Counted from the first letter of the stretch, positions 17,737 through 28,961 are shown. The stretch is DNA of 64,000 nt from Gordonia insulae (GCF_003855095.1 NZ_CP033972.1:186001-250000), one strand, 5' to 3'. Notes: generated from the letters alone by a model not told the origin. A program made the numbers and translations.

Positions 17737-18846
17737 ATGAGTGAACTCCTCGCCGGTCCGATCGCCGATCGCCATGTCGCACTCGGTGCGACCTTCGCCG
17801 AGTTCGGCGGTTGGGACATGCCCGTCTCGTACGCGGGTACCGTCGCCGAGCACACCGCGGTCCGCGAGGCGGTGGGCATCTTCGACGTGAGTCATCTGGG
17901 CAAGGCCCTCGTCTCGGGGCCGGGCGCGGCCGCGTTCGTGAACCGCACGCTGACCAACGACCTCGGCAAGATCGCGCCCGGAAAGGCGCAGTACACGTTG
18001 TGCTGCAACGATTCCGGTGGTGTCATCGACGACCTGATCACCTATCTGGTCGGCGACGACGAGGTGTTCCTGGTGCCGAACGCGGCCAACACTGCGACGG
18101 TCGTGTCCCGGTTGCAGGAGGTGGCGCCGGACGGGGTGACGGTGACCGACCAGCACCGGGAGTTCGCGGTGTTCGCCGTGCAGGGGCCCAAGGCGCCGGA
18201 GGCGCTCGCGGCGCTCGGCCTGCCGACGGAGATGGAATACATGGCGTTCGACGATGCCGAGGTGGCCACCGCCGCGGGTTCGTTGCCCGTCCGGGTCTGC
18301 CGCACCGGGTACACGGGGGAGCGGGGCTACGAGATCCTCCCGCGGTGGTCGGATGCCGGACCAGTTTTCGACGCGCTGCTCGAGGCGGTCACCGACCTCG
18401 GTGGGCAGGCGGCGGGACTCGGCGCGCGCGACACCCTGCGCACCGAGATGGGTTACGCGCTGCACGGTCATGAACTGAGCACCGACATCACCCCGGTCCA
18501 GGCCCGGACCGGCTGGGCGGTCGGTTGGCGCAAGCCCGAGTTCTTCGGCCGGGATGCGCTCGTCGCGGAGAAGGCCGACGGCCCGGCCCGCCGCCTGTAC
18601 GGCCTGCGGGCCACCGGTCGCGGCGTGCCACGGGCCGACTGCGCGGTTCTCGCCGGACCCGGCGGTGCATCGATCGGCACCTGCACCTCCGGCACCTTCT
18701 CGCCGACGCTCAAGCAGGGCATCGCGCTCGCCCTGATCTCCACCGACGCGGGCGTCGCGGTGGGTGACGAGGTCGTGGTCGACGTGCGCGGGCGCGATCT
18801 GATCTGTGAGGTCGTCACACCGCCGTTCGTGCCGTCACACGTGTAG
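17737..18846 (+). CDS. gcvT: Glycine cleavage system T protein (aminomethyltransferase)
   Basis: This tetrahydrofolate-dependent subunit releases ammonia and methylene-THF from the aminomethyl group carried on lipoyl-GcvH. The 369-aa protein has [20 protein letters not shown] at the start, [23 protein letters not shown] and [13 protein letters not shown], all typical GcvT blocks. Its closeness to lipoylation genes is notable since GcvH needs lipoate. A -10 box TACCGT (17723-17728) lies 8 nt before the ATG, so the leader is very short or absent. Confidence 0.96.
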   Translation: MSELLAGPIADRHVALGATFAEFGGWDMPVSYAGTVAEHTAVREAVGIFDVSHLGKALVSGPGAAAFVNRTLTNDLGKIAPGKAQYTLCCNDSGGVIDDLITYLVGDDEVFLVPNAANTATVVSRLQEVAPDGVTVTDQHREFAVFAVQGPKAPEALAALGLPTEMEYMAFDDAEVATAAGSLPVRVCRTGYTGERGYEILPRWSDAGPVFDALLEAVTDLGGQAAGLGARDTLRTEMGYALHGHELSTDITPVQARTGWAVGWRKPEFFGRDALVAEKADGPARRLYGLRATGRGVPRADCAVLAGPGGASIGTCTSGTFSPTLKQGIALALISTDAGVAVGDEVVVDVRGRDLICEVVTPPFVPSHV

Positions 18847-18898
18847 GACAGGTGTGGGAATCGCCTGACCGGGCGGAAACGGGTTTGCGGTCCGGCGG

Positions 18899-18904
18899 TA
18901 CGAT
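18899..18904 (+). promoter_or_regulatory. -10 box TACGAT, leaderless ilvE
   Basis: TACGAT lies 6 nt before the ilvE ATG at 18911, consistent with a leaderless transcript. Confidence 0.65.
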
Positions 18905-18910
18905 TGGCCA

Positions 18911-20017
18911 ATGACCTTGCAGTTCACGCGTACCGAGCATCCCCACCCGGTGTCGGAGAATCGTCGTGCGGACATTCTCGCCGCACCCGGATTCGGCAAG
19001 TTCTTCACCGACAACATGGTGATGATCGACTACGACGCGGACCGGGGTTGGCACAACGCGCAGGTACGCCCGTACGGCCCCATCGCGCTGGACCCGTCGG
19101 CGATGGTGCTGCACTACGGCCAGGAGGTGTTCGAGGGCCTCAAGGCCTACCGGCAGCCGGACGGCTCGATCGCCGCGTTCCGGCCCGAGGCCAACGGGCT
19201 GCGCCTGCAGCGGTCCGCCGAGCGTCTCGCCATGCCGCCGCTGCCCGTCGACGACTTCATCGCCTCACTGCGGGTGCTGCTCGACGCCGACAACGAGTGG
19301 GTTCCCGCCGCCGGCGGAGAGGAAGCGCTCTATCTGCGGCCGTTCATGTTCGCCTCGCAGGCGGGCCTCGGCGTCAACGCCCCCTCCAACTCCTACATCT
19401 ACTCCGTGATCGCCTCGCCCGCAGGCGCGTACTTCTCCGGCGGCATCAAGCCGGTCAGCGTCTGGCTGTCCACCGAGTACGTGCGGGCGGCGCCCGGCGG
19501 CACAGGCTTCGCCAAGTGCGGTGGCAATTACGCGGCCGCATTCCTGGCCCAGGCGCAGGCCACCCAGCACGGGTGCGATCAGGTCGTGTGGCTTGACGCG
19601 ATCGAACGGCGCTACATCGAGGAGATGGGCGGGATGAACCTGTTCTTCGTCTTCGGGTCCGGCGCGGACGCGCGTCTGGTCACCCCCGAACTGAGCGGTT
19701 CGTTGCTACCGGGGATCACCCGGGAGTCGTTGCTGCAGTTGGCAACCGACGCCGGGTTCGCCGTCGAGGAACGTCGCATCAGCACCGAGGAACTCCGCAA
19801 GGGTGTCGCGTCGGGCGACATCACCGAGGTGTTCGCGTGCGGCACCGCCGCGGTGATCACGCCGGTCGGCCGGGTCAAGGGCGACACCGAGGACTATGTG
19901 ATCGGCGACGGCACCGCCGGGGAGGTCACGCAGGCACTGCGCGACACCCTCACCGGTATCCAGCGCGGTACGTTCGCCGACACCCACGGATGGATGACAG
20001 AGCTCTACCGTCGCTGA
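18911..20017 (+). CDS. ilvE: Branched-chain amino acid aminotransferase (IlvE)
   Basis: This PLP enzyme catalyses the last step of Leu, Ile and Val synthesis, with glutamate as amino donor. The 368-aa protein has the fold-type IV features [33 protein letters not shown], the PLP Lys in [14 protein letters not shown], and [12 protein letters not shown]. It has its own apparent leaderless promoter after gcvT and converges on cobS. The length equals the mycobacterial enzyme. Confidence 0.97.
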   Translation: MTLQFTRTEHPHPVSENRRADILAAPGFGKFFTDNMVMIDYDADRGWHNAQVRPYGPIALDPSAMVLHYGQEVFEGLKAYRQPDGSIAAFRPEANGLRLQRSAERLAMPPLPVDDFIASLRVLLDADNEWVPAAGGEEALYLRPFMFASQAGLGVNAPSNSYIYSVIASPAGAYFSGGIKPVSVWLSTEYVRAAPGGTGFAKCGGNYAAAFLAQAQATQHGCDQVVWLDAIERRYIEEMGGMNLFFVFGSGADARLVTPELSGSLLPGITRESLLQLATDAGFAVEERRISTEELRKGVASGDITEVFACGTAAVITPVGRVKGDTEDYVIGDGTAGEVTQALRDTLTGIQRGTFADTHGWMTELYRR

Positions 20018-20049
20018 CCGGAGGTGACCGTCGGTGGTGACCGGTCCGC

Positions 20050-20826
20050 TCAGATGAGCAGGCCGATCACCGAGACCGTCACTCCCAGTTCGATTCCGGC
20101 GCCCAGGACGTCGCCGGTGAGGCCACCGATCCGGCGGGCGCAGTGCGCTGTGAACCACCACCCGGCACCGATCACGGCAGCGACCACGATCATGGCCTGG
20201 ATCGCCTCGGGCACCGACAAACCGTCGGGACCCCAACCCACGGCGAGTGCGCCGAGCATCGCGACGGCGCCCCACACGACGATCGACGTGCGCTGGGAGT
20301 CGGCGACGAGTGCGCCGAAGCCCTCCGGATGTGCGGCCGGCAGCCCGCGCCGTGAGCCGATCACGGCGACGATACGGCCGAGTGCGACGGCGAAACCGAT
20401 CTCGTACCAACGATGTCCGGCGGCCAGCGTGCCGAAGCCGATGGTCTGCACGATCATCACCGCGACCACCGTGGCCACCCCGAACGGCCCGGCGGGGCCA
20501 CCACGCATCACCTCGGCCACCCGCTCGGGTGGTCCGTAGCAGCCGAGTCCGTCGGCGGTGTCGGACAGACCGTCGATGTGCATGCCACGCGTTCCCAGTG
20601 CGAGCGCGACGACCACCAGGATGCCGATCATCGCAGGCGGCAGGTCGGTCGGTGACAACACGGCGGCGAGTCCCGCCGCCATCGCCCCGAGGATCGCGCC
20701 GACCACCGGCACCGCGCTCATCACCGCGGCACCGACCTCACGGTCCATCGCCGCGCGCGGCTGGGGGAGCGGCATCACCGTCAGCCAGCTCAGCGCCACG
20801 TGGACAGCCCGGACCGGCGACGGCAT
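20050..20826 (-). CDS. cobS: Adenosylcobinamide-GDP ribazoletransferase (CobS)
   Basis: This membrane cobalamin synthase joins adenosylcobinamide-GDP to alpha-ribazole. The 258-aa protein is polytopic (about six helices) and has the conserved DGLSDTADGLG loop that binds Mg and nucleotide, followed by GPFGVATVV. The ATG at 20826 gives a standard-length protein and lies 11 nt after the CobU-CobT stop, so the two genes form a nucleotide-loop assembly operon. Confidence 0.93.
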   Translation of the reverse strand: MPSPVRAVHVALSWLTVMPLPQPRAAMDREVGAAVMSAVPVVGAILGAMAAGLAAVLSPTDLPPAMIGILVVVALALGTRGMHIDGLSDTADGLGCYGPPERVAEVMRGGPAGPFGVATVVAVMIVQTIGFGTLAAGHRWYEIGFAVALGRIVAVIGSRRGLPAAHPEGFGALVADSQRTSIVVWGAVAMLGALAVGWGPDGLSVPEAIQAMIVVAAVIGAGWWFTAHCARRIGGLTGDVLGAGIELGVTVSVIGLLI

Positions 20827-20837
20827 CTGTCGGAGTC

Positions 20838-22595
20838 TCAGGTGGCCGCGGTGGTGACGACGCCCGCCGGCTCGGCGTCGCGGTCGGACACCCCGGCCTC
20901 GTCGAACGTGGCCATCGAGGTCAGGATGTCCACCGACGACGCCACGATGGGCAACGCGGCGAGCGCCCCGCTGCCCTCGCCCAGCCGCATCGACAGATCG
21001 AGCACCGGATCGAGGTCGAGGTGCTCGAGCGCGATGGTGTGGGCAGGCTCGACAGACCGGTGGCCGGCGAGCCACCAGCGCACGGCCCCCGGGGCGAGTT
21101 CGTTGGCCACCATCGCGGCGGCCGTGACGACCATGCCGTCGAGGATGACCGGCGTCCGCCGCACCGCCGCCTGCGCGAGGAACCCGGCGAGTGCGGTCAG
21201 GTCGGCGCCGGCCACGGCGGCGAGGAGGGAGAGCGGGTCGTGCACGTGCCGACGCGCCCGGCGCATGCCGTCGCGGATCGCGGCGGTCTTACGGATCCAC
21301 CCGGCGTCGTCGATACCCGTTCCGCGACCGACGATCTCGACCGGCTCACGGCGGGTCAGCGCGCCGATCAGCACGGTCGCCGGCGTGGTGTTGCCGATAC
21401 CCATCTCGCCGCCGATCAAGAGGTCGGCGCCGGAGTCGACCAACTGGTCGGCGATCGCCCGTCCGGCGGCGAGTGCCTCCCGTGCCTCGGCGAGCGTGAG
21501 TGCGTCGGTGACCCGCAGGTCCCCGCTGCCACGCCGGACCTTGTACCCGGAGATCTCGGGTGCGGTGTCGGCGTCGACCGACATGTCCACGACCCGGACC
21601 GTCGCACCCGCGCGGCGGGCGAGCACGTTGACCGCGGCGCCACCGGACGCGATGTTGGCGACCATCTGCGCCGTCACCTCCGGTGGGAAGGCCGACACAC
21701 CTGATCGCGCCACGCCGTGGTCGCCGGCGAACACGACCACGGTCGGTGCGGTCAGCGGTCGCGGGGGACAGATGCCCTGGCACGACGACAGCCAGACGCC
21801 GATGTCCTCGAGCCGGCCCAGTGCGCCGGGTGGCTTGGTGAGGGTCAGCTGCCGCTCGCGTGCCGCCGAGGCGACGCCGAAGTCCGGCGGGACGATCGTG
21901 TCGAAGATCTCGGCGTCGGTCGGATCGACCGGGCCGTCGAAGGTTGCGGCCGGCGCGGATCCGGGTGCCGTCGGTGTCGGCGCCGGCGCCTCGGCCGCAA
22001 CCGCGGCAGCGGCGGGGGCGGCAGCCGCCGTCGGGGCGGCGGCGCGGGTGGGCGGCGCCGGCAACTCGACGACCCGGCCGGCGACGATCAGCACCACGCG
22101 ATCGCAGACCGCGGCGACGGCCTCGTTGAGCACGCCGAGCTCGTCCTGGAAGCGGCGGCCCGCCGGCGTCGGGGGCACGAGGGACAGGCCGACCTCGGGA
22201 CTGATGATCACCAGGTCTCCGGTGACGTCGGCGATCGCACGGCACAGTCCGGACCGGACATCGTCGATGTCGACCGCGTCGTCGTCCCAGCCGCCGACGG
22301 CGTCGAGCTGCGCGGCGAGCCAGTTGCCGAGGTCGTCGACCAGCGTCGGCGTCTGGGGTTCGGCACGCAGCGCACCGGCGACGTCGATGGTCTCGACCGT
22401 GGTGTAACGGTCGTCGCGCCGGTCCCGGTGAGCGGCCACGCGGGCCACCCAGTCCGCGTCGGACGACCTCGTCGGGCCGGTGGCCACGTAGCGCACCCGC
22501 GCATGGTCGCGCAGCAACGATTCACCGTGCCCCGATTTACCCGACCGCACTCCGCCGAGGACGAGTGTGCGGGTGGGCTCCCCCCGCGATACCAC
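20838..22595 (-). CDS. cobT: Fused CobU-CobT: adenosylcobinamide kinase/guanylyltransferase plus DMB phosphoribosyltransferase
   Basis: This 585-aa protein joins two cobalamin enzymes. Residues 8-175 are CobU, with the P-loop [16 protein letters not shown] and HRDRR; this part phosphorylates and guanylylates adenosylcobinamide. Residues about 178-220 are an Ala/Pro-rich linker. Residues about 225-575 are CobT, which makes alpha-ribazole phosphate from nicotinate mononucleotide and dimethylbenzimidazole; [11 protein letters not shown] and [15 protein letters not shown] are conserved blocks. In M. tuberculosis the two are separate genes, from memory. cobS follows, so three nucleotide-loop activities sit in two adjacent genes. 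The GTG start lies 4 nt after the DUF3043 stop. Confidence 0.92.
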   Translation of the reverse strand: MVSRGEPTRTLVLGGVRSGKSGHGESLLRDHARVRYVATGPTRSSDADWVARVAAHRDRRDDRYTTVETIDVAGALRAEPQTPTLVDDLGNWLAAQLDAVGGWDDDAVDIDDVRSGLCRAIADVTGDLVIISPEVGLSLVPPTPAGRRFQDELGVLNEAVAAVCDRVVLIVAGRVVELPAPPTRAAAPTAAAAPAAAAVAAEAPAPTPTAPGSAPAATFDGPVDPTDAEIFDTIVPPDFGVASAARERQLTLTKPPGALGRLEDIGVWLSSCQGICPPRPLTAPTVVVFAGDHGVARSGVSAFPPEVTAQMVANIASGGAAVNVLARRAGATVRVVDMSVDADTAPEISGYKVRRGSGDLRVTDALTLAEAREALAAGRAIADQLVDSGADLLIGGEMGIGNTTPATVLIGALTRREPVEIVGRGTGIDDAGWIRKTAAIRDGMRRARRHVHDPLSLLAAVAGADLTALAGFLAQAAVRRTPVILDGMVVTAAAMVANELAPGAVRWWLAGHRSVEPAHTIALEHLDLDPVLDLSMRLGEGSGALAALPIVASSVDILTSMATFDEAGVSDRDAEPAGVVTTAAT

Positions 22596-22599
22596 CGGG

Positions 22600-23292
22600 T
22601 CAGACCTCGTCGCCCGGCGACACCTGTGGCTTGGGTGCGCGCATCATGCGCAGCTGCATGGCGCGGGTGAACGCGTACCAGCCCAACCGGAATCCGGTCT
22701 GCGACGGATCGACGTCGGGATAGCGCTCGCGCACCCGGCGGTTCACCAGGCGACCCAGCACGAATGCATCGATGGCCATGAAGAGCACGAACACCAGCAG
22801 CACGAAGTTGGCGTACACCGCCAGCTGCGGGACGAACATGACCACGATGAGCACGATCGCGAACGGCATGAAGAGCCCCGCGAAGTTGCGTCGCGAGTCG
22901 ACGAGGTCACGGGTGAAGCGCTTCGCCGGGCCCTTGTCACGGGGCATGAGGTAGCGCTCGTCGCCGGCCATCATCTTCTCGCGCTGTTCGGTGCGCTGAG
23001 TACGTCGCTCGTCCGACGCCCGACGCTTGTCTTCCTTCGACAGCGTCGACTTCAGTTCCTTCTTGCGGGCGCGTGCCTCGGCACGGGTCGTCGGCGGCGG
23101 TGCCACCGGTCCGCGTCGTCGTCGTTCCGCCTCGCGCCGCGACGGGGTCGGGCGCCCCTTGCCGGGTGTCGCGGAGGGGCCCCTGGAGTCGCTGTTCGTG
23201 CTGGTGGACGCGTCGTCGTCGGCGGTGGTCGACACGTCGGTGTCAGTGCCCGCTGCGGCCGCGTCGTCGTCTGACTTCCATGGCAACTTCAC
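22600..23292 (-). CDS. DUF3043 membrane protein
   Basis: This 230-aa protein starts [10 protein letters not shown]. It has a long charged, low-complexity N-terminal half rich in Arg/Lys/Glu (to about residue 130), two membrane helices (about 143-187), then [12 protein letters not shown] and a short tail. It matches the Rv2206 family in place and architecture; function is unknown. The GTG at 23292 is supported by a -10 box TAGGCT 7 nt upstream. It heads the cobUT-cobS transcript and is divergent from glycerate kinase. Confidence 0.87.
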   Translation of the reverse strand: MKLPWKSDDDAAAAGTDTDVSTTADDDASTSTNSDSRGPSATPGKGRPTPSRREAERRRRGPVAPPPTTRAEARARKKELKSTLSKEDKRRASDERRTQRTEQREKMMAGDERYLMPRDKGPAKRFTRDLVDSRRNFAGLFMPFAIVLIVVMFVPQLAVYANFVLLVFVLFMAIDAFVLGRLVNRRVRERYPDVDPSQTGFRLGWYAFTRAMQLRMMRAPKPQVSPGDEV

Positions 23293-23299
23293 ACCCCCG

Positions 23300-23305
23300 A
23301 GCCTA
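23300..23305 (-). promoter_or_regulatory. -10 box TAGGCT, leaderless DUF3043 gene
   Basis: Minus-strand TAGGCT lies 7 nt before the GTG at 23292. It is back to back with the glycerate kinase promoter. Confidence 0.6.
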
Positions 23306-23340
23306 GGCGATTCCGCGCTGCCGAGGTTCGCCGACCTCCC

Positions 23341-23346
23341 TATACT
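23341..23346 (+). promoter_or_regulatory. -10 box TATACT upstream of glycerate kinase
   Basis: TATACT is a near-ideal -10 element. The first ATG is 8 nt later, at 23355, and opens a 19-codon frame; the kinase ATG is at 23402. Confidence 0.65.
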
Positions 23347-23354
23347 TCGTGCGC

Positions 23355-23414
23355 ATGGCAACCAGACGAGCGCCCGGCGATCACCCGGTGACGAGGCCGA
23401 CATGCGGGTGCTGA
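23355..23414 (+). CDS. Possible leaderless leader peptide ending Cys-Gly-Cys (19 aa)
   Basis: The frame begins at the ATG where transcription from TATACT should start, encodes [19 protein letters not shown], and stops at 23412-23414, 13 nt inside the glycerate kinase gene. Overlapping leaderless leaders with C-terminal cysteines are known in mycobacteria as cysteine-responsive attenuators. Here there are only two cysteines, so a regulatory role is speculative. Confidence 0.3.
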   Translation: MATRRAPGDHPVTRPTCGC

Positions 23415-24493
23415 TCGCGCCGGACTCGTTCGGCGACACGCTGTCGGCGGTCGCGGCGTCGGCGGCGATCGCGCGGGGCTGGTCGGCGGCGCGGCCCGGC
23501 GACGACATCCGGTCGGCGCCGCAGTCCGACGGCGGGCCCGGCTTCGTCGATGTGCTCGCCGCGCGGTTCGGCGAGGTGCGCACCGCGACGGTGTCCGGCC
23601 CGCTCGGTGCCGCGGTCACCGCGTCGTGGCTGTTCGACGGCCGGGGATCGTCGCCGGTGGCCTACATCGAATGCGCCCAGGCGTGCGGATTGCACCAACT
23701 CGGTGGCCGGCCGACGCCGCGCACCGCACTGGCCGCCGACACCACGGGCGTCGGTCAGCTCGTCGTCGAGGCTCTCGACGCGGGAGCCACCCGCGTCGTC
23801 GTCGGGCTCGGCGGTTCGGCGACCACCGACGGGGGCCGCGGGATGGTCGACGCCCTCGGCGGGCCGCAGGAGGCCATCCGCAGGCTCGCCGGGGTCGAGG
23901 TGGTGGCGGCCTCCGATGTGGAGAACCCGCTGCTCGGCCCCGTGGGTGCGGCGGCGGTGTTCGGCCCGCAGAAAGGTGCCGATCCGGCCACCGTTGACCG
24001 GCTCGAGGAGCGCATGACCCAGTGGGCACGTGTACTCGCGGGAATGGCCGGCCGGGATGTCTCGGGTGACGAGGGTGCCGGCGCGGCCGGTGGTCTCGGG
24101 GCCGCACTGCTGGCGCTCGGTGGTCACCGCGTGTCCGGCGCGACGGTCGTCGCCGAGGCCACGGACCGGGCCGGCGACGTCGGGTCGGCGGACCTGGTGA
24201 TCACCGGGGAGGGCAGGTTCGACTCGCAGACGTTGCGCGGCAAGGTGGTCTCCGCGCTGACCGGCGCCGCGGCGGGCGCCGGGATCCCGACCGTGGTGTT
24301 CGCCGGTCAGGTCACGTTGCCGGCCGCGGAGATCGCCGCGGCCGGTATCGCAGGGGCATACGCGATCGTGGACATCGCGGGATCGGTCGAGGTCGCGATG
24401 GCCGATGCGGACAACCAGTTGGCGCGGTTGGCCCGCCATGTCGCAGACTCCTGGGGTGCAGACGACGAGAGCGACGGGGTACGTGGTGCGTGA
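23402..24493 (+). CDS. Glycerate kinase (GlxK/GarK family)
   Basis: This 363-aa enzyme phosphorylates glycerate to 2- or 3-phosphoglycerate. It starts [20 protein letters not shown] and has the family blocks [36 protein letters not shown], and [18 protein letters not shown] near the C-terminus. It equals Rv2205c in position. The start lies 56 nt after a TATACT -10 box; the small frame before it overlaps this ATG. A rarD-like gene follows 6 nt later in the same direction. Confidence 0.92.
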   Translation: MRVLIAPDSFGDTLSAVAASAAIARGWSAARPGDDIRSAPQSDGGPGFVDVLAARFGEVRTATVSGPLGAAVTASWLFDGRGSSPVAYIECAQACGLHQLGGRPTPRTALAADTTGVGQLVVEALDAGATRVVVGLGGSATTDGGRGMVDALGGPQEAIRRLAGVEVVAASDVENPLLGPVGAAAVFGPQKGADPATVDRLEERMTQWARVLAGMAGRDVSGDEGAGAAGGLGAALLALGGHRVSGATVVAEATDRAGDVGSADLVITGEGRFDSQTLRGKVVSALTGAAAGAGIPTVVFAGQVTLPAAEIAAAGIAGAYAIVDIAGSVEVAMADADNQLARLARHVADSWGADDESDGVRGA

Positions 24494-24499
24494 CGGTCG

Positions 24500-25459
24500 G
24501 TGACCGACCGTCCGACGAGAGCCCCGCGCAATACCCGGCTGGTCGGTGCGGGCTACGCGGTGGGTGCCTACCTGCTGTGGGGCTTCCTGCCGCTCTACTT
24601 CGTGCTGCTCGAGCCGACCGGCCCCTGGGAGGTCGTCGCCTGGCGCATCCTGCTCTCCCTGGTCTTCTACCTGATCCTGATCCCGGTCGTCGGCGGATGG
24701 CCGAGGCTGCGCACCGTCTTGTCCAACCGTCGGCTGGTGATGTGGACCGCGGTGGCGGGCCTGCTGATCTATCTCAACTGGCAGGTGTTCCTGATCGCGA
24801 CGCTCACCGGGCACGTGATCGAGATGAGCCTCGGCTACTTCATCAATCCCATCGTCACCGTCCTGCTCGGCGTGGTCGTGCTCCGCGAACGGCTGCGGCC
24901 GATGCAGTGGACCGCGGTGGGTCTCGCCGTCGTGGCCACCCTGGTGATCGTCGTCGGTTACGGCGCGGTGCCGTGGCTGGCGCTCGGAGTCGCGTTCTCC
25001 TTCGGTCTCTACGGGCTGGTCAAGCGACACATCGGCCCGTCGGTGGACGTCACGAGCGGCCTCACGCTGGAATCACTGTGGCTCGCGCCACTGGCGATCG
25101 TGCAACTCGTCATCGTGGCGATGACGACCGGGCTCACCATGGGCACCGCCGGCGCCGGGCACGGTGTCCTGCTCGCCCTGGCCGGTGTCATCACGGCGGC
25201 ACCGCTGATGTTGTTCGCCGCCGGCGCGCGCCGCGTGCCGCTCACGGTCCTGGGGATCGCGCAGTTCATCACGCCGATCATGCAGCTGGTCATCGGGGTC
25301 TGGGTGCTCGACGAGCCGATGCCCCCGGAACGGTGGATCGGGTTCGCCATCGTCTGGCTGGCACTCGGGGTCTTCACCCTGGACTCGGTCGTCGCCGCCC
25401 GCAGGCGCCGGGCGGAGCGCCGTGCCGTCCCACCGTCGCGCTCGGCTCGGCAGGAATAG
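24500..25459 (+). CDS. rarD: RarD-type EamA-family transporter
   Basis: This 319-aa polytopic protein has about ten hydrophobic helices in two EamA halves, with the RarD-specific start GAYLLWGFLPLYFVLL and the block LNWQVFLIATLTGHVIEMSLGY. RarD proteins are putative permeases of the drug/metabolite superfamily, linked by name to chloramphenicol sensitivity; the substrate is unknown. The tail is basic and disordered. It follows glycerate kinase closely and is likely co-transcribed. I do not recall it at this place in M. tuberculosis. Confidence 0.9.
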   Translation: MTDRPTRAPRNTRLVGAGYAVGAYLLWGFLPLYFVLLEPTGPWEVVAWRILLSLVFYLILIPVVGGWPRLRTVLSNRRLVMWTAVAGLLIYLNWQVFLIATLTGHVIEMSLGYFINPIVTVLLGVVVLRERLRPMQWTAVGLAVVATLVIVVGYGAVPWLALGVAFSFGLYGLVKRHIGPSVDVTSGLTLESLWLAPLAIVQLVIVAMTTGLTMGTAGAGHGVLLALAGVITAAPLMLFAAGARRVPLTVLGIAQFITPIMQLVIGVWVLDEPMPPERWIGFAIVWLALGVFTLDSVVAARRRRAERRAVPPSRSARQE

Positions 25460-25566
25460 ACTCTGACGGGGTACCGTTGATGCAGACACGTGGCCTGATC
25501 GGCGTGCCGGTATTCCAGACCGGTCCGTCCCAGGAGGACCTCGAACCGAGACATACAGGAGTATCG

Positions 25567-25926
25567 ATGACCGTTCAGAACGAATCCGGAACCACCACCA
25601 CGACCGGTGTCCTTCTGACCGACGCGGCCGCCGGCAAGGCCAAGGCGCTGCTCGACCAGGAGGGCCGCGAGGACCTGTCGTTGCGGATCGCTGTTCAGCC
25701 CGGCGGTTGCGCAGGTCTGCGCTACCAGCTGTTCTTCGATGACCGCAGCCTCGACGGTGACCTCACCGACGACTTCGGTGGCGTGACCCTGGCCGTGGAC
25801 CGGATGAGCGCACCCTACGTCGGCGGCGCGACCATCGACTTCGTGGACACCATCGAGAAGCAGGGTTTCACCATCGACAACCCGAACGCCACCGGCAGCT
25901 GCGCCTGCGGTGACTCGTTCAACTGA
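25567..25926 (+). CDS. erpA: HesB/IscA-type iron-sulfur carrier (ErpA-like)
   Basis: This 119-aa A-type carrier takes a nascent Fe-S cluster to target proteins. The three cluster cysteines are present: one in QPGGCAGLRYQLFF and two in the C-terminal GSCACGDSF. It corresponds to Rv2204c. The ATG at 25567 follows AGGAG at ideal distance; the frame is open further upstream but that part is probably 5' leader. Possible clients nearby are LipA and the Rieske protein. A strong hairpin follows the stop. Confidence 0.94.
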   Translation: MTVQNESGTTTTTGVLLTDAAAGKAKALLDQEGREDLSLRIAVQPGGCAGLRYQLFFDDRSLDGDLTDDFGGVTLAVDRMSAPYVGGATIDFVDTIEKQGFTIDNPNATGSCACGDSFN

Positions 25927-25942
25927 TCGACCAGATCCTCCG

Positions 25943-25980
25943 ACGCTGACCGCATCCCCGACCGGGGGTGCGGTCAGCGT
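25943..25980. terminator. Terminator after the Fe-S carrier gene
   Basis: A perfect 12-bp stem (ACGCTGACCGCA, 25943-25954, with 25969-25980) is extended by a CCCC/GGGG inner pairing. It lies 16 nt after the stop. No U-tract follows. Confidence 0.75.
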
Positions 25981-25999
25981 CGTCTGCGGCCCGCAGTAG

Positions 26000-27016
<1,017 letters not shown>

Positions 27017-27024
27017 CGTTCCGG

Positions 27025-27052
27025 ACCCGGTGCGGCTAGAGCCGCACCGGGT
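27025..27052. terminator. Bidirectional terminator between adoK and asnB
   Basis: The inverted repeat ACCCGGTGCGGCT (27025-27037) with AGCCGCACCGGGT (27040-27052) forms a 13-bp stem. It lies just past the adoK stop and overlaps the last codons of convergent asnB. Confidence 0.65.
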
Positions 27053-28961
27053 AGTGGTGGTCGGTGATGTCGGGGACGATCGACCGCTCCACGAAGATCC
27101 CGTGCCACACCATGAACATGAGCAGCGTCCAGAGGCGTCGGCTGTTGTCGACCACCCCGTCGCGGTGCTCGTTGAGCATCGAGACGATGGCATCCTTGTT
27201 CAGGATGTGATCGGTCTGTGAGTGTTCGATGGTCTCGTGGGCCCAGTCGAACATCTCGGTACCCGCCAACCAATGTCGGATCGGTACCGGGAATCCGAGC
27301 TTCTTCCGATGCAGGACGTGCGCCGGCACGATCTGCTCGAGCGCCTGCCGCAATGCGTACTTGGTGGTGCCGTGCGCGATCTTCTCGTCGTAGGGCAGCG
27401 TCTCGGCGACCCGGAAGACCTCGGGGTCCAGGAACGGCACCCGCAATTCCAGCGAGTTGGCCATCGTCATCTTGTCGGCCTTGACCAGGATGTCGCCGCG
27501 CAGCCAGGTGAACAGGTCGACGTGCTGCATCCGGGCCACCGGATCGAGACCTTCCGACATCGCATAGATCGGCGCGGTCACGTCGGTGTGCGTCCATTCG
27601 GGCCGGTAGTCGCGCAGCACGGCGCGCAGGCGCGCGTCGTCGAAGCTGCGTGCGTTGCCGTAGTAACGCTCCTCGAGGGTCAACGAGCCGCGATGCAGCA
27701 GACTCTTGCCCCGGGTCCCCTCGGGGATGCGGTCCGACAGCCGTCCCGCGAGTCGGCGCAGCGCGGTGGGGAGCCGGTCGAACGCGCTGAGCGACAACGG
27801 TTCCTTGTAGATGGTGTAGCCGCCGAACAGTTCGTCGGCGCCCTCGCCGGACAGCACCACCTTGACGTGCTTGCGCGCTTCGGCGGCGACGAAGTATAGG
27901 GGGACCAGCGCCGGATCCGCGACCGGGTCGTCGAGGTACCAGACGATCTTCGGGATCGCGTCGATGAACTCGCCGGGGCCGACCACCTTGACGATGTGGC
28001 GGGCGCCGATGGCCTCGGCGGATTCGGCGGCCACGTCGACCTCCGAGTAGCCCTGGCGCTCGAATCCGGTCGTGAAGGTGATGAGATCCGGGTTGTGCCG
28101 GATGGCCAGCGCGGCGATGGCGGTGGAGTCGATGCCGCCGGAGAGGAAGGACCCGACGGTGACGTCGGCGCGCATGTGCTTGGCGACCGAGTCGGACAGG
28201 ACCTCGGCGATCTCGTCGTAGCGCTTCTGCCGGGTCGCGTCGGTCACCGGACGCACCCCGAACCGGGGGGTGAAGTACCGCTGGATCTGCGGTGCGTTGC
28301 CGGGTCGGATCGTCGCGTGGCACCCGGACTCCAGACGGCGGATCGCGGAGTGCAGCGTCTCGGGTTCGGGCACGTACTGCAGGACCGTGTAGTGCTCGAT
28401 GGCACGCGGATCGAGTTCGTCACCCAGACCGAGCCGGCCGATCAGTTCGAGCAGGCTCTTCTTCTCGCTGCCGAACGCGGTGCCGCCGGGTCCGGTGGCG
28501 AGGAACAGGGGTTTGATGCCGAACGGGTCGCGGGCGAGGAAGATCGACCGCGTCTCGGTGTCCCAGACCGCGAAGGCGAACATCCCGCGCAGCCTGCGGA
28601 CGGCGTCGGGGCCCCAGTGATGGAACGCGGCGACGATGGCCTCGCCGTCACCCTCGGTGGCGAACACGGCGTCATAGTCGCGCCGTAGCTCCTCGCGGAT
28701 CTCGAGGTAGTTGTAGATCTCCCCGTTGAACACGAGCGCGTAGCGGTCGGGTGCCTCCGGCGGACCCCAACGCAGCGGCTGATGCGAGTGCTCGATGTCG
28801 ATGATCGAGAGCCGGTTGAAACCGAGGACGAGGTCGTCGTCGTGCCAGGTGCCCGGCTCGTCGGGGCCGCGATGCCGCATGCAGTGGGAGGCCTCCGACA
28901 CCAGGTCGACGGCGGTGGCCGCCGATCCGTCCGAGGTCAGCAGACCGAGCAAACCACACAC
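27036..28961 (-). CDS. asnB: Asparagine synthetase, glutamine-hydrolysing (AsnB)
   Basis: The N-terminal class II glutaminase half starts with GTG then Cys2 (MCGLLGLL), the nucleophile, followed by RHRGPDEPG and VFNGEIYNYLEIREEL. The C-terminal synthetase half has the ATP pyrophosphatase loop SFLSGGIDSTAIAAL and LSGEGADELFGGY. It has 641 aa, close to the mycobacterial enzyme. It either makes asparagine or, as in several actinobacteria, amidates cell-wall peptidoglycan precursors; sequence alone cannot decide. It is divergent from ctaC. Confidence 0.94.
   Translation of the reverse strand: MCGLLGLLTSDGSAATAVDLVSEASHCMRHRGPDEPGTWHDDDLVLGFNRLSIIDIEHSHQPLRWGPPEAPDRYALVFNGEIYNYLEIREELRRDYDAVFATEGDGEAIVAAFHHWGPDAVRRLRGMFAFAVWDTETRSIFLARDPFGIKPLFLATGPGGTAFGSEKKSLLELIGRLGLGDELDPRAIEHYTVLQYVPEPETLHSAIRRLESGCHATIRPGNAPQIQRYFTPRFGVRPVTDATRQKRYDEIAEVLSDSVAKHMRADVTVGSFLSGGIDSTAIAALAIRHNPDLITFTTGFERQGYSEVDVAAESAEAIGARHIVKVVGPGEFIDAIPKIVWYLDDPVADPALVPLYFVAAEARKHVKVVLSGEGADELFGGYTIYKEPLSLSAFDRLPTALRRLAGRLSDRIPEGTRGKSLLHRGSLTLEERYYGNARSFDDARLRAVLRDYRPEWTHTDVTAPIYAMSEGLDPVARMQHVDLFTWLRGDILVKADKMTMANSLELRVPFLDPEVFRVAETLPYDEKIAHGTTKYALRQALEQIVPAHVLHRKKLGFPVPIRHWLAGTEMFDWAHETIEHSQTDHILNKDAIVSMLNEHRDGVVDNSRRLWTLLMFMVWHGIFVERSIVPDITDHHYPVRL

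Noticed and set aside
20018..20049. Possible terminator between ilvE and cobS
   Set aside because: The GACCGG/CCGGTC pairing is short with several alternatives; support is too weak.
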